Assembly (NCBI RefSeq): GCF_000315485.1
Contig: NZ_JH992941.1
Location: 372,001-436,000 of the forward strand
Direction of reading: 5' to 3'
DNA from: Bacteroides oleiciplenus YIT 12058
GTDB lineage: Bacteria; Bacteroidota; Bacteroidia; Bacteroidales; Bacteroidaceae
DNA: 64,000 bases
The position numbers and the translations under genes were made by a program. This document shows positions 9,495-18,091 of the stretch, one piece after another. Numbering within the stretch: position 1 is the stretch's first letter; every line of letters begins with the position of its first letter. The notes below the pieces were generated by a model. That model saw only the letters and a list, made by a program, of their open reading frames with translations. It was not told where the DNA came from and ran no database searches.

Positions 9495-9662
9495 AATCGG
9501 GTAGAAATCAGATGATGAGAGAGGGTCTTTTTTCGAGTAGTAAGAACGAACTCTCAATGTAGCTCGTTTTATACGAAAAAAAAACTTTTATCCTTCCTGA
9601 AGGCATTTCTTGAGGCAATTATCCAAGGCTACCCCCTTTCCCCTAGATGACTACACCATATG

Positions 9663-9726
9663 GACGTGATAGCTACACCCTTTATAGCAAAAGGTGTAGC
9701 CTCAGATAATGGATGTTTATCACGTC
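9663..9726. repeat. Nested inverted repeats upstream of the sugar kinase
   Basis: An outer perfect 9-bp pair, GACGTGATA (9663-9671) with TATCACGTC (9718-9726), encloses an inner perfect 8-bp pair, GCTACACC (9672-9679) with GGTGTAGC (9693-9700). Together they could fold into one long stem with a side bulge. No coding sequence is present between 9346 and 9870; apart from this element, copy A and the promoter at 9838, I see nothing further there. Confidence 0.5.
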
Positions 9727-9837
9727 GGAATACAAGTGGCATTTGTCAGTATCCAACTCTGCAACTAGCTCAACCCAGGAAAGGAGCTATAAAATGAAGT
9801 TTTGGGAGTTTTTATCTTGATATATTAAAAAAAACTA

Positions 9838-9845
9838 TATATTTG
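9838..9845 (+). promoter_or_regulatory. Promoter -7 box for the sugar kinase
   Basis: TATATTTG fits the Bacteroides -7 consensus TAnnTTTG and lies 25 bp before the kinase ATG, giving a short untranslated leader. A clear TTTG at the usual -33 distance is missing; a TTGATATATTAAA stretch lies just upstream instead. Confidence 0.5.
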
Positions 9846-9870
9846 TATCCAATTCTAAATCTAGCTGCGT

Positions 9871-10719
9871 ATGAAACTGATTGCAGAAAGTGGTTCGACA
9901 AGAACTGAATGGGCCTTGGTTGAAGATAATCATCTGATACAACGTGTTTTTACTGAGGGCCTTAATCCTTTCTTCCAAACCCGAAGAGAGATCAGCCGAA
10001 GTGTGCGTTTAGGTTTACCCGAAACTTTTTTCAAAAGAAAACTGGAACAAGTATATTATTATGGAGCCGGTTGTACTTCCTATGAGAAAAAGAATGTATT
10101 GGGTGCCTCATTAGTAGCACAGTTTAAAACCCCAATCCAAGTAGAGAGTGATTTACTTGCGGCTGCTCGTGGCCTATTTAAATGTGAAGCTGGAATTGCC
10201 TGTATTTTAGGTACCGGATCTAATTCTTGTTTTTACAACGGAAAGATTATAGTAAAAAATGTCAGAGCAGGTGGGTACATATTAGGGGATGAGGGTAGTG
10301 GTGCTGTATTAGGTAAACATTTCCTCTCAGATGTGTTGAAAGGTTTAGCTCCCAAAGAGGTGATGGCTGACTTTTTTGAGAAATTCCGTATTAGCCCCAA
10401 TGAAGTGATGGAGTCAGTATATAACCGCCCATTTCCTAATCGTTTCCTCTCCACCATTTCTTACTTCTTAGCAGATTATACGGATGATGATTATGTATAT
10501 GAATTGATAACGACCAATTTACGCAACTTCTTCACTAGAAATGTGTGCCAATACGATTATATGAGTTATCCTATCCGCTTCGTTGGTTCATTGGCTTACA
10601 GCTATGCTACGGTTCTTAGAGAGGTAGCTAGTGAATTTGGCATTGAACTGGATGTTATCGAAGAAACTCCGATGAGTGGTTTAATTGACTTCCACTCACT
10701 AAATATTGAAGAACCTTAA
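9871..10719 (+). CDS. BadF/BadG-type sugar kinase (N-acetylglucosamine/MurNAc kinase-like), first paralogue
   Basis: The product has 282 residues of the ASKHA kinase fold. Shared landmarks with the paralogue at 37838 are NPFFQ, YYYGAGC, DLLAAARGL, GIACILGTGSNSC (phosphate-2 and adenosine-type loop), LGDEGSGAVLGK and PFPNRFLS. The first phosphate motif reads AESGSTRTEW where the paralogue has ADSGSTKTDW, so the Mg-binding aspartate is replaced by glutamate. No signal peptide is present, so the protein is cytoplasmic. The gene stands alone between two receptor operons and has its own -7 box. Phosphorylation of an amino sugar is the expected reaction, but the D-to-E change leaves activity open; it could also be a sugar sensor. 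Confidence 0.8.
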   Translation: MKLIAESGSTRTEWALVEDNHLIQRVFTEGLNPFFQTRREISRSVRLGLPETFFKRKLEQVYYYGAGCTSYEKKNVLGASLVAQFKTPIQVESDLLAAARGLFKCEAGIACILGTGSNSCFYNGKIIVKNVRAGGYILGDEGSGAVLGKHFLSDVLKGLAPKEVMADFFEKFRISPNEVMESVYNRPFPNRFLSTISYFLADYTDDDYVYELITTNLRNFFTRNVCQYDYMSYPIRFVGSLAYSYATVLREVASEFGIELDVIEETPMSGLIDFHSLNIEEP

Positions 10720-10829
10720 TATTTGTATATAAAGCATATCAAAAGTAGCACATTCTCTTTTGAATAGCAAATATATAAATATAAAGTTAAATAAATGCAA
10801 AGGTATGTTCTTGATATTAAATTATAATA

Positions 10830-10837
10830 TATCTTTG
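10830..10837 (+). promoter_or_regulatory. Promoter -7 box upstream of leader copy 3 and the susC-susD pair
   Basis: TATCTTTG matches TAnnTTTG. It is preceded by TTGATATTAAA, which also occurs before the -7 box at 19312. If used, transcription would begin near 10845 and give a very long (>500 nt) leader that includes the conserved element and the vestigial start. Confidence 0.4.
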
Positions 10838-10960
10838 CTAAGAAGAAACGAAGAAATAGCGTTTCATCACCTTTGTTAATAACGAGTTTATCTCTTAAAA
10901 CAACTAACTAAAGTATAACAGTCTTTAGTGTATTTTAATTTTTGGTTAATGATCAATTTA

Positions 10961-11158
10961 CCAAGTTCTCTTGGAACTTAGCTAGCATACAATTAAAGTA
11001 AGAGAAATAAAATATAAGTTAAACTTAAAATAAAAAAGAGCCTATGGAACAGAAACTTACCTGACAGGAGAAATAGTCTCAGCTATTTCTAACTGCTTAT
11101 CCTTACTTCCTATTTCTGAGAAGACTATTTAAATTAACAATAAAATCATCAACTATTT
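10961..11158 (+). promoter_or_regulatory. Conserved susC leader element, copy 3
   Basis: The plus strand shows CCAAGTTCTCTTGGAAC (CCAAG/CTTGG stem), then AAAATATAAGTTAAAC, then GAGCCTATGGAACAGAAAC, then a hairpin with AAATAG/CTATTT arms, then AAATCATCAACTATTT before ATGAATGAAGA. It matches copy 1 almost block for block, although the two sit more than 8 kb apart and face opposite ways. Confidence 0.75.
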
Positions 11159-11263
11159 ATGAATGAAGACCGCAGAAGACGAGCATTAAAAAACAATAAG
11201 CTCCTCACCACACTAACAATTAGTGTACTGTTCCTAGATATTGGTAATGTGATAGCTGTGTAA
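11159..11263 (+). pseudogene. Vestigial susC N-terminus (34 codons) after leader copy 3
   Basis: ATG at 11159 opens MNEDRRRRALKNNKLLTTL followed by TISVLFLDIGNVIAV and a TAA stop. It aligns with the signal peptide of the receptor at 1926 (MNEDRKKRGLTNKFLITV, then AISALFLSSGNVMAA). The receptor that follows (11389) has an unrelated signal peptide, so this looks like a broken receptor start upstream of a different receptor. Alternatively it is a translated leader peptide. About 125 bp of noncoding, gene-like sequence separate its stop from the next start. Confidence 0.65.
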
Positions 11264-11388
11264 ACAGCCTCTGACTCTGCTTTGAGTGACAACTAAACTG
11301 TTGCAATTCAAAATGAAACATTGCAAAGTGAACCACTCAATAGTATGATGTAATTCTAGACTATTAACCATTATTGTTTATTAAATCT

Positions 11389-14300
11389 ATGTTAATGAAA
11401 AAACTTTTTATTCTATCAGTAACCGGCCTAATGCTTATGAGTGGCGGTTACTTTCCTGGAATGAGTGTAAGTGCACAAAATACCACTTCGTCAAGTACAC
11501 AAAATTCAAAAAGGATTACTGGAGTTGTCACTGATACTCAAGGCGAACCTATTATCGGAGCAACTGTTCTTGTGCAAGGTACGGGTATTGGTACAGCAAC
11601 CGATATTGACGGAAAATTCTCTCTCGACATTCCATCCAACGGGAAAACTCTTATCGTGTCCTTTATAGGATTTGATGCACAAGAAATTCCCGTTACGAAT
11701 AATACAACCTATAAAATACAATTAAGCGGCACAGACTACGCTCTTGATGAAGTAGTAGTTACTGCATTAGGAATGAAACGTGAAAAGAAAGCACTCGGTT
11801 ATTCGGTGCAAGATGTAAAAGGCGATGCCCTTATTGAAAATCGTACTGCAAACATTGCTACATCTTTGAATGGTAAGATTGCCGGTATGAATATTTCTTC
11901 AACTTCTATTCCTGGTGGTTCAAACCGTATTGTCATTCGTGGTAACAACTCTATATCTGGTAATAATATGCCTTTGGTTGTGGTAGATGGAGTTCCGTTT
12001 GATAACTCACAAGGCGTTGACGACGTAAATACAAACTCTTGGGGAGCAGGATACTCGGATACCGGTGACGGATTATCCATGCTGAATCCGGACGATGTTG
12101 AATCAATTTCTGTATTGAAAGGTCCTTCGGCTACAGCTCTTTACGGTTCACGTGGCGGTAACGGCGTAATCTTGGTTACCACGAAGCAGGGACAAGGAGG
12201 AAAGACTAAGGTTTCTTACAATAGTAATCTGACTTTCGAAAATGTAATGATTCAACCGGAATTCCAGAATGAATATGGACAAGGTACCGACGGTGCTTAT
12301 GTTGCCACCGCCCGTAACTCCTGGGGACCTAAAATGGGTACCGTTGTCACCGACTGGACAGGTCAGACTCGCCCTATGGAAGCTAAAAACAATGACTTCT
12401 CTGATTTCATGGATACAGGTACATCCTGGAGTAATTCTCTTGACATAACAAGTTCTGCTGGCAAGATGAACTATCGCGTAGGTATGTCAAATACGACACG
12501 TAAAGGCGTTATTCCAAATAATAAGTTGAATAAAACAAACTTCTCTGTTCGTGCGGGTGGCGAAATCATTAAAAACCTGACTCTTGATGCTAAATTGAAT
12601 TATACTTACCAGAAAGGTGAAGGTCGTCCCGAGTTCTCGGCATCTGGCTTCAATCCTATATTTGCTCTCATCTATACTCCGCGTAGCATCAATCTGCATG
12701 AAATGAAAGATGTCTTTGATAAGGATGGGAAAATAATCGACTGGTATCCCAGCATGCTTACAGTGGTTAATAATCCGTATGCACTAACCTCTCTTACCGG
12801 TAATAAGGACGTTACCAATCGTATCAATGGTTTCGCATCGCTGTCTTATGAGGTTAATAGTTGGCTGAAAGCCATGATCCGCTTCGGTGGTGACACTTAT
12901 GGCAAGAAAACCGAAAAATGGATACGCCATGATTTGATTTCGAGTGCAGGCTACAAAGATGGTCGTTTCTCAACCGGCCAATACAACATGGCTGAATACA
13001 ATGCCGACTTCCTGGTTACAGCTCAGAAAGAAAATATCGCAAGTTCCAAGTTTTCTGGAATGCTCTCCGTTGGTGGTAACTTAATGAACCGTCAATATAA
13101 TAGCTTTTATGCCACAGCCGAAGGCTTGAATATCCCCGAACTTTACACCATCCAGAACGGACAGTCCAAAACGACATCCACTTATAAATCAGAAAAGGAA
13201 GTTCAATCTCTCTACGCATTGGGACAATTGTCATGGGACAACTATCTGTTCTTTGATGTAACTGTACGCAACGATTGGTCTTCCACATTGCCGAAAGACA
13301 ACCGTTCTTTCTTCTATCCCTCCTTTTCTTTAGGCTGGGTAGTAACCGACATGTTGACCAAATTTAAAGTGAATGTGCCCAGTTGGATTTCATTCGCTAA
13401 ACTGCGTGCTTCCTATGCAGAAGCAGGAAATGACACCGATCCATATCAGCTATTATCTGTATTATCTACAGTTTCGAACATGGCAGGCGGACAGATGGGA
13501 GTAGCCGAACCTTCTACCAAAGCAAACGCCAACCTTAAACCGGAAATTATCAAATCAACAGAGTTCGGTGCTGACATCCGGTTCCTTGATAACCGCTTAG
13601 GATTCGACGTTACGTATTATAACAAACGTGCATATAACCAAATTATATCTATGCCGTCATCTATTACCTCAGGATATAGCGCTAAGTATATCAATGCCGG
13701 ACGTGTTGACAACTGGGGATGGGAACTTCAGATGAACGCTACACCTGTTCGCACACGCGACTGGAACTGGAATCTTTGGGTTAACTTTGCCAAGAACTCT
13801 TCTGAAGTAGTAGAACTTTACGAAGGAGTAGAATCCATTACATTAGCCCGTCCTATGGGACAAAACTGCTATGTGATGGCCAAGGTAGGCGAACCTTATG
13901 GACAGATATATACGAATGGTTACAAATATGATAACAAAGGGAACCGCCTTGTGGGCGATGATGGTAAGTACATAGTAGATCCTACCCTCCGTGTTTCCGG
14001 CAATATGAATCCGGACTGGACTGCAGGTATCGGTTCGTCATTGAGATGGAAAAACTTCTCTTTCGGCTTCCTGATTGATGTACGTTATGGTGGCGATGTA
14101 TATCTGCAATCCATGATGCGTCTGCAATCCAACGGTCAGACAAAAGAAACCGTTGCCGGACGTGAAGAATATTATTCAACAGGTAAAGGATTAATTTCTC
14201 AGGGTGTGAATGTGAACACAGGAGCTGCTAATACTGTAGAACTTAGTCCTACCGCTTATTGGGGACAATTCTATGGAAATATCGGAAACTACATTTACGA

Positions 14301-14544
14301 CGCAACCAATGTACGCCTTCGCGAACTGAACTTCTCCTGGACACTGCCGGACAGATGGTTCAACAAGACAATAATCAGCGGTATTAAAGTAAGTGCTGTA
14401 GCCAACAACGTATGCTTCTTGTACAATAACCTTCCGGGATTCGATCCTGAATGTACATACTCTACCGGTAACGGACAGGGTGTTGAAACGGCAGCTTTGC
14501 CTTCTACCCGTTCATTTGGCTTCAATCTTAACGTTACATTCTAA
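11389..14544 (+). CDS. SusC/RagA-type TonB-dependent receptor
   Basis: The product has about 1051 residues. The frame opens at a TTG at 11374, but ATG at 11389 (or ATG at 11395, MKKLFILSV) fits a signal peptide better; that peptide ends at SVSAQ near residue 30. A carboxypeptidase-regulatory-like domain follows at about 42-112 (GEPIIGATV, DIDGKFSL, FIGFD), then TonB-box-like DEVVVTALGMKRE, plug motifs (VVVDGVPFDNSQ, DDVESISVLKGPSATALYGSRGGNGV) and a barrel ending SFGFNLNVTF. It pairs with the susD gene 15 bp downstream. The pair lies just upstream of the glycosidase and NamZ genes, so a peptidoglycan-derived ligand is possible, but this is inferred only from position. Confidence 0.95.
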   Translation: MLMKKLFILSVTGLMLMSGGYFPGMSVSAQNTTSSSTQNSKRITGVVTDTQGEPIIGATVLVQGTGIGTATDIDGKFSLDIPSNGKTLIVSFIGFDAQEIPVTNNTTYKIQLSGTDYALDEVVVTALGMKREKKALGYSVQDVKGDALIENRTANIATSLNGKIAGMNISSTSIPGGSNRIVIRGNNSISGNNMPLVVVDGVPFDNSQGVDDVNTNSWGAGYSDTGDGLSMLNPDDVESISVLKGPSATALYGSRGGNGVILVTTKQGQGGKTKVSYNSNLTFENVMIQPEFQNEYGQGTDGAYVATARNSWGPKMGTVVTDWTGQTRPMEAKNNDFSDFMDTGTSWSNSLDITSSAGKMNYRVGMSNTTRKGVIPNNKLNKTNFSVRAGGEIIKNLTLDAKLNYTYQKGEGRPEFSASGFNPIFALIYTPRSINLHEMKDVFDKDGKIIDWYPSMLTVVNNPYALTSLTGNKDVTNRINGFASLSYEVNSWLKAMIRFGGDTYGKKTEKWIRHDLISSAGYKDGRFSTGQYNMAEYNADFLVTAQKENIASSKFSGMLSVGGNLMNRQYNSFYATAEGLNIPELYTIQNGQSKTTSTYKSEKEVQSLYALGQLSWDNYLFFDVTVRNDWSSTLPKDNRSFFYPSFSLGWVVTDMLTKFKVNVPSWISFAKLRASYAEAGNDTDPYQLLSVLSTVSNMAGGQMGVAEPSTKANANLKPEIIKSTEFGADIRFLDNRLGFDVTYYNKRAYNQIISMPSSITSGYSAKYINAGRVDNWGWELQMNATPVRTRDWNWNLWVNFAKNSSEVVELYEGVESITLARPMGQNCYVMAKVGEPYGQIYTNGYKYDNKGNRLVGDDGKYIVDPTLRVSGNMNPDWTAGIGSSLRWKNFSFGFLIDVRYGGDVYLQSMMRLQSNGQTKETVAGREEYYSTGKGLISQGVNVNTGAANTVELSPTAYWGQFYGNIGNYIYDATNVRLRELNFSWTLPDRWFNKTIISGIKVSAVANNVCFLYNNLPGFDPECTYSTGNGQGVETAALPSTRSFGFNLNVTF

Positions 14545-14559
14545 AATAAAGGAAAGAAT

Positions 14560-16212
14560 ATGAATAAGTTATTTAAATCTATTATAAGCATTGTCGGTCT
14601 TTCAATGACCCTCATGGGCTGTGTCAGCGATTTTGATGATATGAATACCGATCCCAACAATCCTACTCCGGGTTCAGTAGACCCCAAATTCCAATTGATA
14701 TTCATACAGGGGCGTGGTATTCCTTATGCTAACCAGTGGCAACAGATAGATCAGTTGATGATCAGCACTTTCTGTGAATACTCGGCTAACGATGGGCTTT
14801 CAGCTTCCGACTATAACATAGACTCGCGCTATGTGGACAATATATGGGAGTTGACCTATACTGTACTGACCAATGCCAACTCTCTGATTCGCGCCAATGA
14901 GAGTAATCCGGTTCATACCAATGTCGTTCAAATGGCACGTATCTGGAAAGCTTATGCCATGCTGCGTTTAACCAACTGTATGGGTGATGTGCCTTACTCT
15001 GAAGCTGCCAACGACATCGATCAGCCTAAGTATGATACTCAAAAAGATATCTACTATGCTATATTTGACGAATTGAAAGACGCTGTAAGCAAATTGGATG
15101 AGTCAGCCGCTAATAATGTGGGCTCTTATGATCTCATTTATGGCGGTGACGCTGCCAAATGGAAGAAGTTTGCCAACTCTATCCGGTTGCGCATGGCTGT
15201 CCGCATCTCTGATGTAGATGCCGCTAAGGCAAAAACGGAAGCTGCCGCCGCCATCTCGGCAGGTGTATTCAGCAGTGACGCTGATGCTGCTTATCTGACG
15301 CAAGGTGAAGATAAATTTGCCCAAAACCCTATTTATTATCATAAAGGTTCTTCCGTACTGCACATGTCAACAGCTTATAAGCGTCTCGTGCAAGGCATAG
15401 GCGGACTGGCATGGCCGACTGCGGCCGACCGTGAGGCTAACAAAAACATTACCGAAAATATTCTTGCCGCCAAAAATGCCCCAGCTATTGTTGACCCTCG
15501 TGCTCCTATTCATTTTGAACCTGCAGGTATCATTGAAGCTACTGCAACGGCAAGTATGAACGGCAATTGGGATGGTACAGACCCGGGACATGTAGCTTCC
15601 GGTGTAGGCGCTGCTATGGATAACGGTCAGTTTGTAAGCGATTTCTCTAAAATCGGGCCTTGGTATTATGAAACTATTGATAGAAAGTATCCTTTGCTTA
15701 AGTATAGCGAACTATGCTTCCTGAAGGCTATTGCTATTGAACTGGGACTTGTTAGCGGTGATGCAAAAACCGATTATGAAGCAGGCGTACGTTCAAGCAT
15801 GACAGAGCTCGGTGTTCCGGAAAGTAATATTACAAACTATCTGGCTTCAACTTCTCCGAACTATTATGGAACCACAGCCAAGTATGACGATATTACAGGA
15901 AGTAATAATACAGCCTTGGATAAGATTCTTACCCAGAAATATATCGCTCAGTTCCAAGAATGTTCCTTTGAGACTTGGGCCGACCATCGTCAGTTCCACA
16001 AACCTACGCTCATGCCATTCGCAAGTGTAAGTTCAAGTGTATTCAACATGAATCCTTCCGACCAAGCTAATAATACGCCAAACGCTTATATCAAGCGTAT
16101 ATATTATCCTTCTTCAGAGTATACAGTGAATGCAACTAACGTGAAAGAAGCTGAAAGTCGCATGGGTGGAAATAACAGCATACAAAACAATGTATGGTGG
16201 GATGTTAACTAA
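14560..16212 (+). CDS. SusD-like lipoprotein (SusD-like_2 / RagB type)
   Basis: The product has 550 residues with a lipoprotein signal whose cysteine is in MTLMGCVSDFDDMNTDP near residue 21. The DDMNTDPNNPT sequence, the helix ARIWKAYAMLRLTNCMGDVPYSEA, and the later KYSELCFLKAIAIELGL and KYIAQFQECSFETWADHRQF are typical of the SusD-like_2 branch that partners SusC receptors. The C-terminus has the usual KRIYYPSSEY and NNVWWDVN. It is the second gene of a two-gene operon that ends in a strong hairpin terminator. No partner enzyme is included in the operon. Confidence 0.93.
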   Translation: MNKLFKSIISIVGLSMTLMGCVSDFDDMNTDPNNPTPGSVDPKFQLIFIQGRGIPYANQWQQIDQLMISTFCEYSANDGLSASDYNIDSRYVDNIWELTYTVLTNANSLIRANESNPVHTNVVQMARIWKAYAMLRLTNCMGDVPYSEAANDIDQPKYDTQKDIYYAIFDELKDAVSKLDESAANNVGSYDLIYGGDAAKWKKFANSIRLRMAVRISDVDAAKAKTEAAAAISAGVFSSDADAAYLTQGEDKFAQNPIYYHKGSSVLHMSTAYKRLVQGIGGLAWPTAADREANKNITENILAAKNAPAIVDPRAPIHFEPAGIIEATATASMNGNWDGTDPGHVASGVGAAMDNGQFVSDFSKIGPWYYETIDRKYPLLKYSELCFLKAIAIELGLVSGDAKTDYEAGVRSSMTELGVPESNITNYLASTSPNYYGTTAKYDDITGSNNTALDKILTQKYIAQFQECSFETWADHRQFHKPTLMPFASVSSSVFNMNPSDQANNTPNAYIKRIYYPSSEYTVNATNVKEAESRMGGNNSIQNNVWWDVN

Positions 16213-16226
16213 AACCTGATCCTCAT

Positions 16227-16264
16227 AAATGCGTAGTTGAGTCGCTCAACTACGCATTTTTTTA
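16227..16264 (+). terminator. Rho-independent terminator after the susC-susD pair
   Basis: A perfect 15-bp stem, AAATGCGTAGTTGAG (16227-16241) with its complement at 16245-16259, has a 3-base loop and runs into a T-tract. Confidence 0.9.
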
Positions 16265-16294
16265 TGTACTTATTGTGAATATCAAAACTTCATC

Positions 16295-16302
16295 TAACTT
16301 TG
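16295..16302 (+). promoter_or_regulatory. Promoter -7 box for the alpha/beta-hydrolase-like gene
   Basis: TAACTTTG fits TAnnTTTG. A TTG at 16273-16275 lies 19 bp upstream, which is the usual -33 to -7 spacing. The start codon is 31 bp downstream, and the gene is separated from the previous operon by a terminator. Confidence 0.5.
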
Positions 16303-16333
16303 TTGCACATATAATTTCTTATTCTGAAACAAC

Positions 16334-18091
16334 ATGGAAAACATTCTTCTCGCAATCTTTGTATGGTGTTCCTCACTTTCTGACCTGGGATTCGTGACGA
16401 GTCCTTACTTTCAGGAGCAGGAAATGTCTTTTGTATATACTCCGGGAATCAAAATTCATATCAATGCCCCTTCAGAAGCAAAATTTGACAAGAACAAACC
16501 AACAAAACTTGTGCTATATGCCTTACCAAATGGCAACAGTACGGACTGGACCATAGGAAAAATGCCGGCAAAAGGTGATGATTGGCATTATCACATACAA
16601 CACATAGGAGCACAAACACGGTTTATAAGAGCCATAAACCAAGAATACAACTTCGTGACCGTTTACCTGGAAGCCAATACTAAAAGCTGGGGAAGTTGGA
16701 GAAAAGCAGAACCGATGCGAGACGAGAAAATCAAGGAAACAGTAGAATACCTCCTTTCTCTTTTCTCCGAATATCACCCACATATAGAGCTAAACAGCCA
16801 TAGTGGAGGAGGTAATTTTATCTTCGGTTTTATGGATGCTAATTCGGAAATCCCCAGCTATGTAAAGAAAATATCATTCATCGACAGTAATTATAATTGG
16901 GATAACGAGCGATATGGACACAAACTAAAAAAGTGGTTGGAAACTTCTCCAGACAACAGTTTATTTGTAGCTTGCTACGACGACGCCAACGCCTTGCTGG
17001 ATGGAAAACCATTCGTTTCGAGAAAAGGCGGAACCTGGCACAGAACATATCTGATGCAACGATACCTGAAAAAGAACATGAAACGGCTGGTATGGAATAA
17101 GACGGAGAATGATAGCATTATTTATTTTACTGCAAACGACCGGAGAATTCAATTCTATTCCAGAAAGAATCCGGAGCGTAAAATCTACCATACAATACTG
17201 GTGGAGCGCAACGGTTATATCCAATCTATATTTTCCGGTACAAAGTATGAAGGTATAGGATATCAGTTTATGGGGAAAAAGACCTACGACTTCTATCGTC
17301 AGGACTCAATAGTGAAGCCTCATATTTTTAAGTTTCCTCCCAGGAGAAAAGAAGCCGTTACAGGAAACGAATTTGTCCGCCAAGTCATAGGCATGACAGC
17401 AGAAGAGCGTGATTCAGTAGCCTATAAAGAGATTGCAGCAGGAAATATTCCGACTTTATTCCGACAACCCACATATCTGACAGATAGTTTACAGGATTCT
17501 AAAGGAATCTGGCACGAAGTTACACTTTGCATATTACCGGATTTTCTGGCGATAGGTACAGATACGGATTTTCTTCGTATTCCTATGCTGCCGCTTACAG
17601 CCCAGAAATTGGCAAACTTATATGAAGCAACATTGCCTACACGGAAATTATCAGATTTAATTCATCACCATAGCTTGTTGAAATTGGAGCCTCATCCTAT
17701 GACTCCGGATTCTACAATGACGACTATCCCTATATTTGCCCGCCATGATTCTATTATTGAATCAGCTCGTCAAATAGCTGGTGAGACTCCGGGGTTACTT
17801 ATTGCCGGACATAAAAAAGATATCGTCATCACCAACCAGATGGCCGGAGAACCGGGTAGACTATTCATCTACGGTTGGCATTATCCTAACGGGCAACCGA
17901 TTCAGCCATTGAGCGCAGCGCATGGCATTGGTTATGTAGATTACAGTCACGGAGTCAGGCTGATTCGTAACGAGGTCCTGGTAGACGGCCAACTATATTC
18001 ATTGAAAGCCTTACTACAGGACCCCGTATTCTACAGGATGTTTAGTGACGAAGCCACTCCAATGACAATTACAAGTTATATTCCTGATTAA
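16334..18091 (+). CDS. Alpha/beta-hydrolase-like protein with an unrecognised conserved C-terminal domain
   Basis: The product has 585 residues. The first half has an alpha/beta-hydrolase look: a strand-like KLVLYALPNGNSTDW near residue 60, then a nucleophile-elbow-like HSGGGN (ELNSHSGGGNFIFGF) near 157, then DSNYNWD and a later HRTYL. The second half (about 360-585) contains AGHKKDIVITNQMAGEPGR and HGIGYVDYSHGVRLI. The HG..YVDYSHG motif looks like a metal- or catalysis-type signature, but I cannot name the family. The start has only a short hydrophobic stretch, so export is uncertain. The gene overlaps the convergent glycosidase-like gene by 23 bp. A hydrolase acting on peptidoglycan fragments is suggested by the neighbourhood alone. 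Confidence 0.7.
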   Translation: MENILLAIFVWCSSLSDLGFVTSPYFQEQEMSFVYTPGIKIHINAPSEAKFDKNKPTKLVLYALPNGNSTDWTIGKMPAKGDDWHYHIQHIGAQTRFIRAINQEYNFVTVYLEANTKSWGSWRKAEPMRDEKIKETVEYLLSLFSEYHPHIELNSHSGGGNFIFGFMDANSEIPSYVKKISFIDSNYNWDNERYGHKLKKWLETSPDNSLFVACYDDANALLDGKPFVSRKGGTWHRTYLMQRYLKKNMKRLVWNKTENDSIIYFTANDRRIQFYSRKNPERKIYHTILVERNGYIQSIFSGTKYEGIGYQFMGKKTYDFYRQDSIVKPHIFKFPPRRKEAVTGNEFVRQVIGMTAEERDSVAYKEIAAGNIPTLFRQPTYLTDSLQDSKGIWHEVTLCILPDFLAIGTDTDFLRIPMLPLTAQKLANLYEATLPTRKLSDLIHHHSLLKLEPHPMTPDSTMTTIPIFARHDSIIESARQIAGETPGLLIAGHKKDIVITNQMAGEPGRLFIYGWHYPNGQPIQPLSAAHGIGYVDYSHGVRLIRNEVLVDGQLYSLKALLQDPVFYRMFSDEATPMTITSYIPD

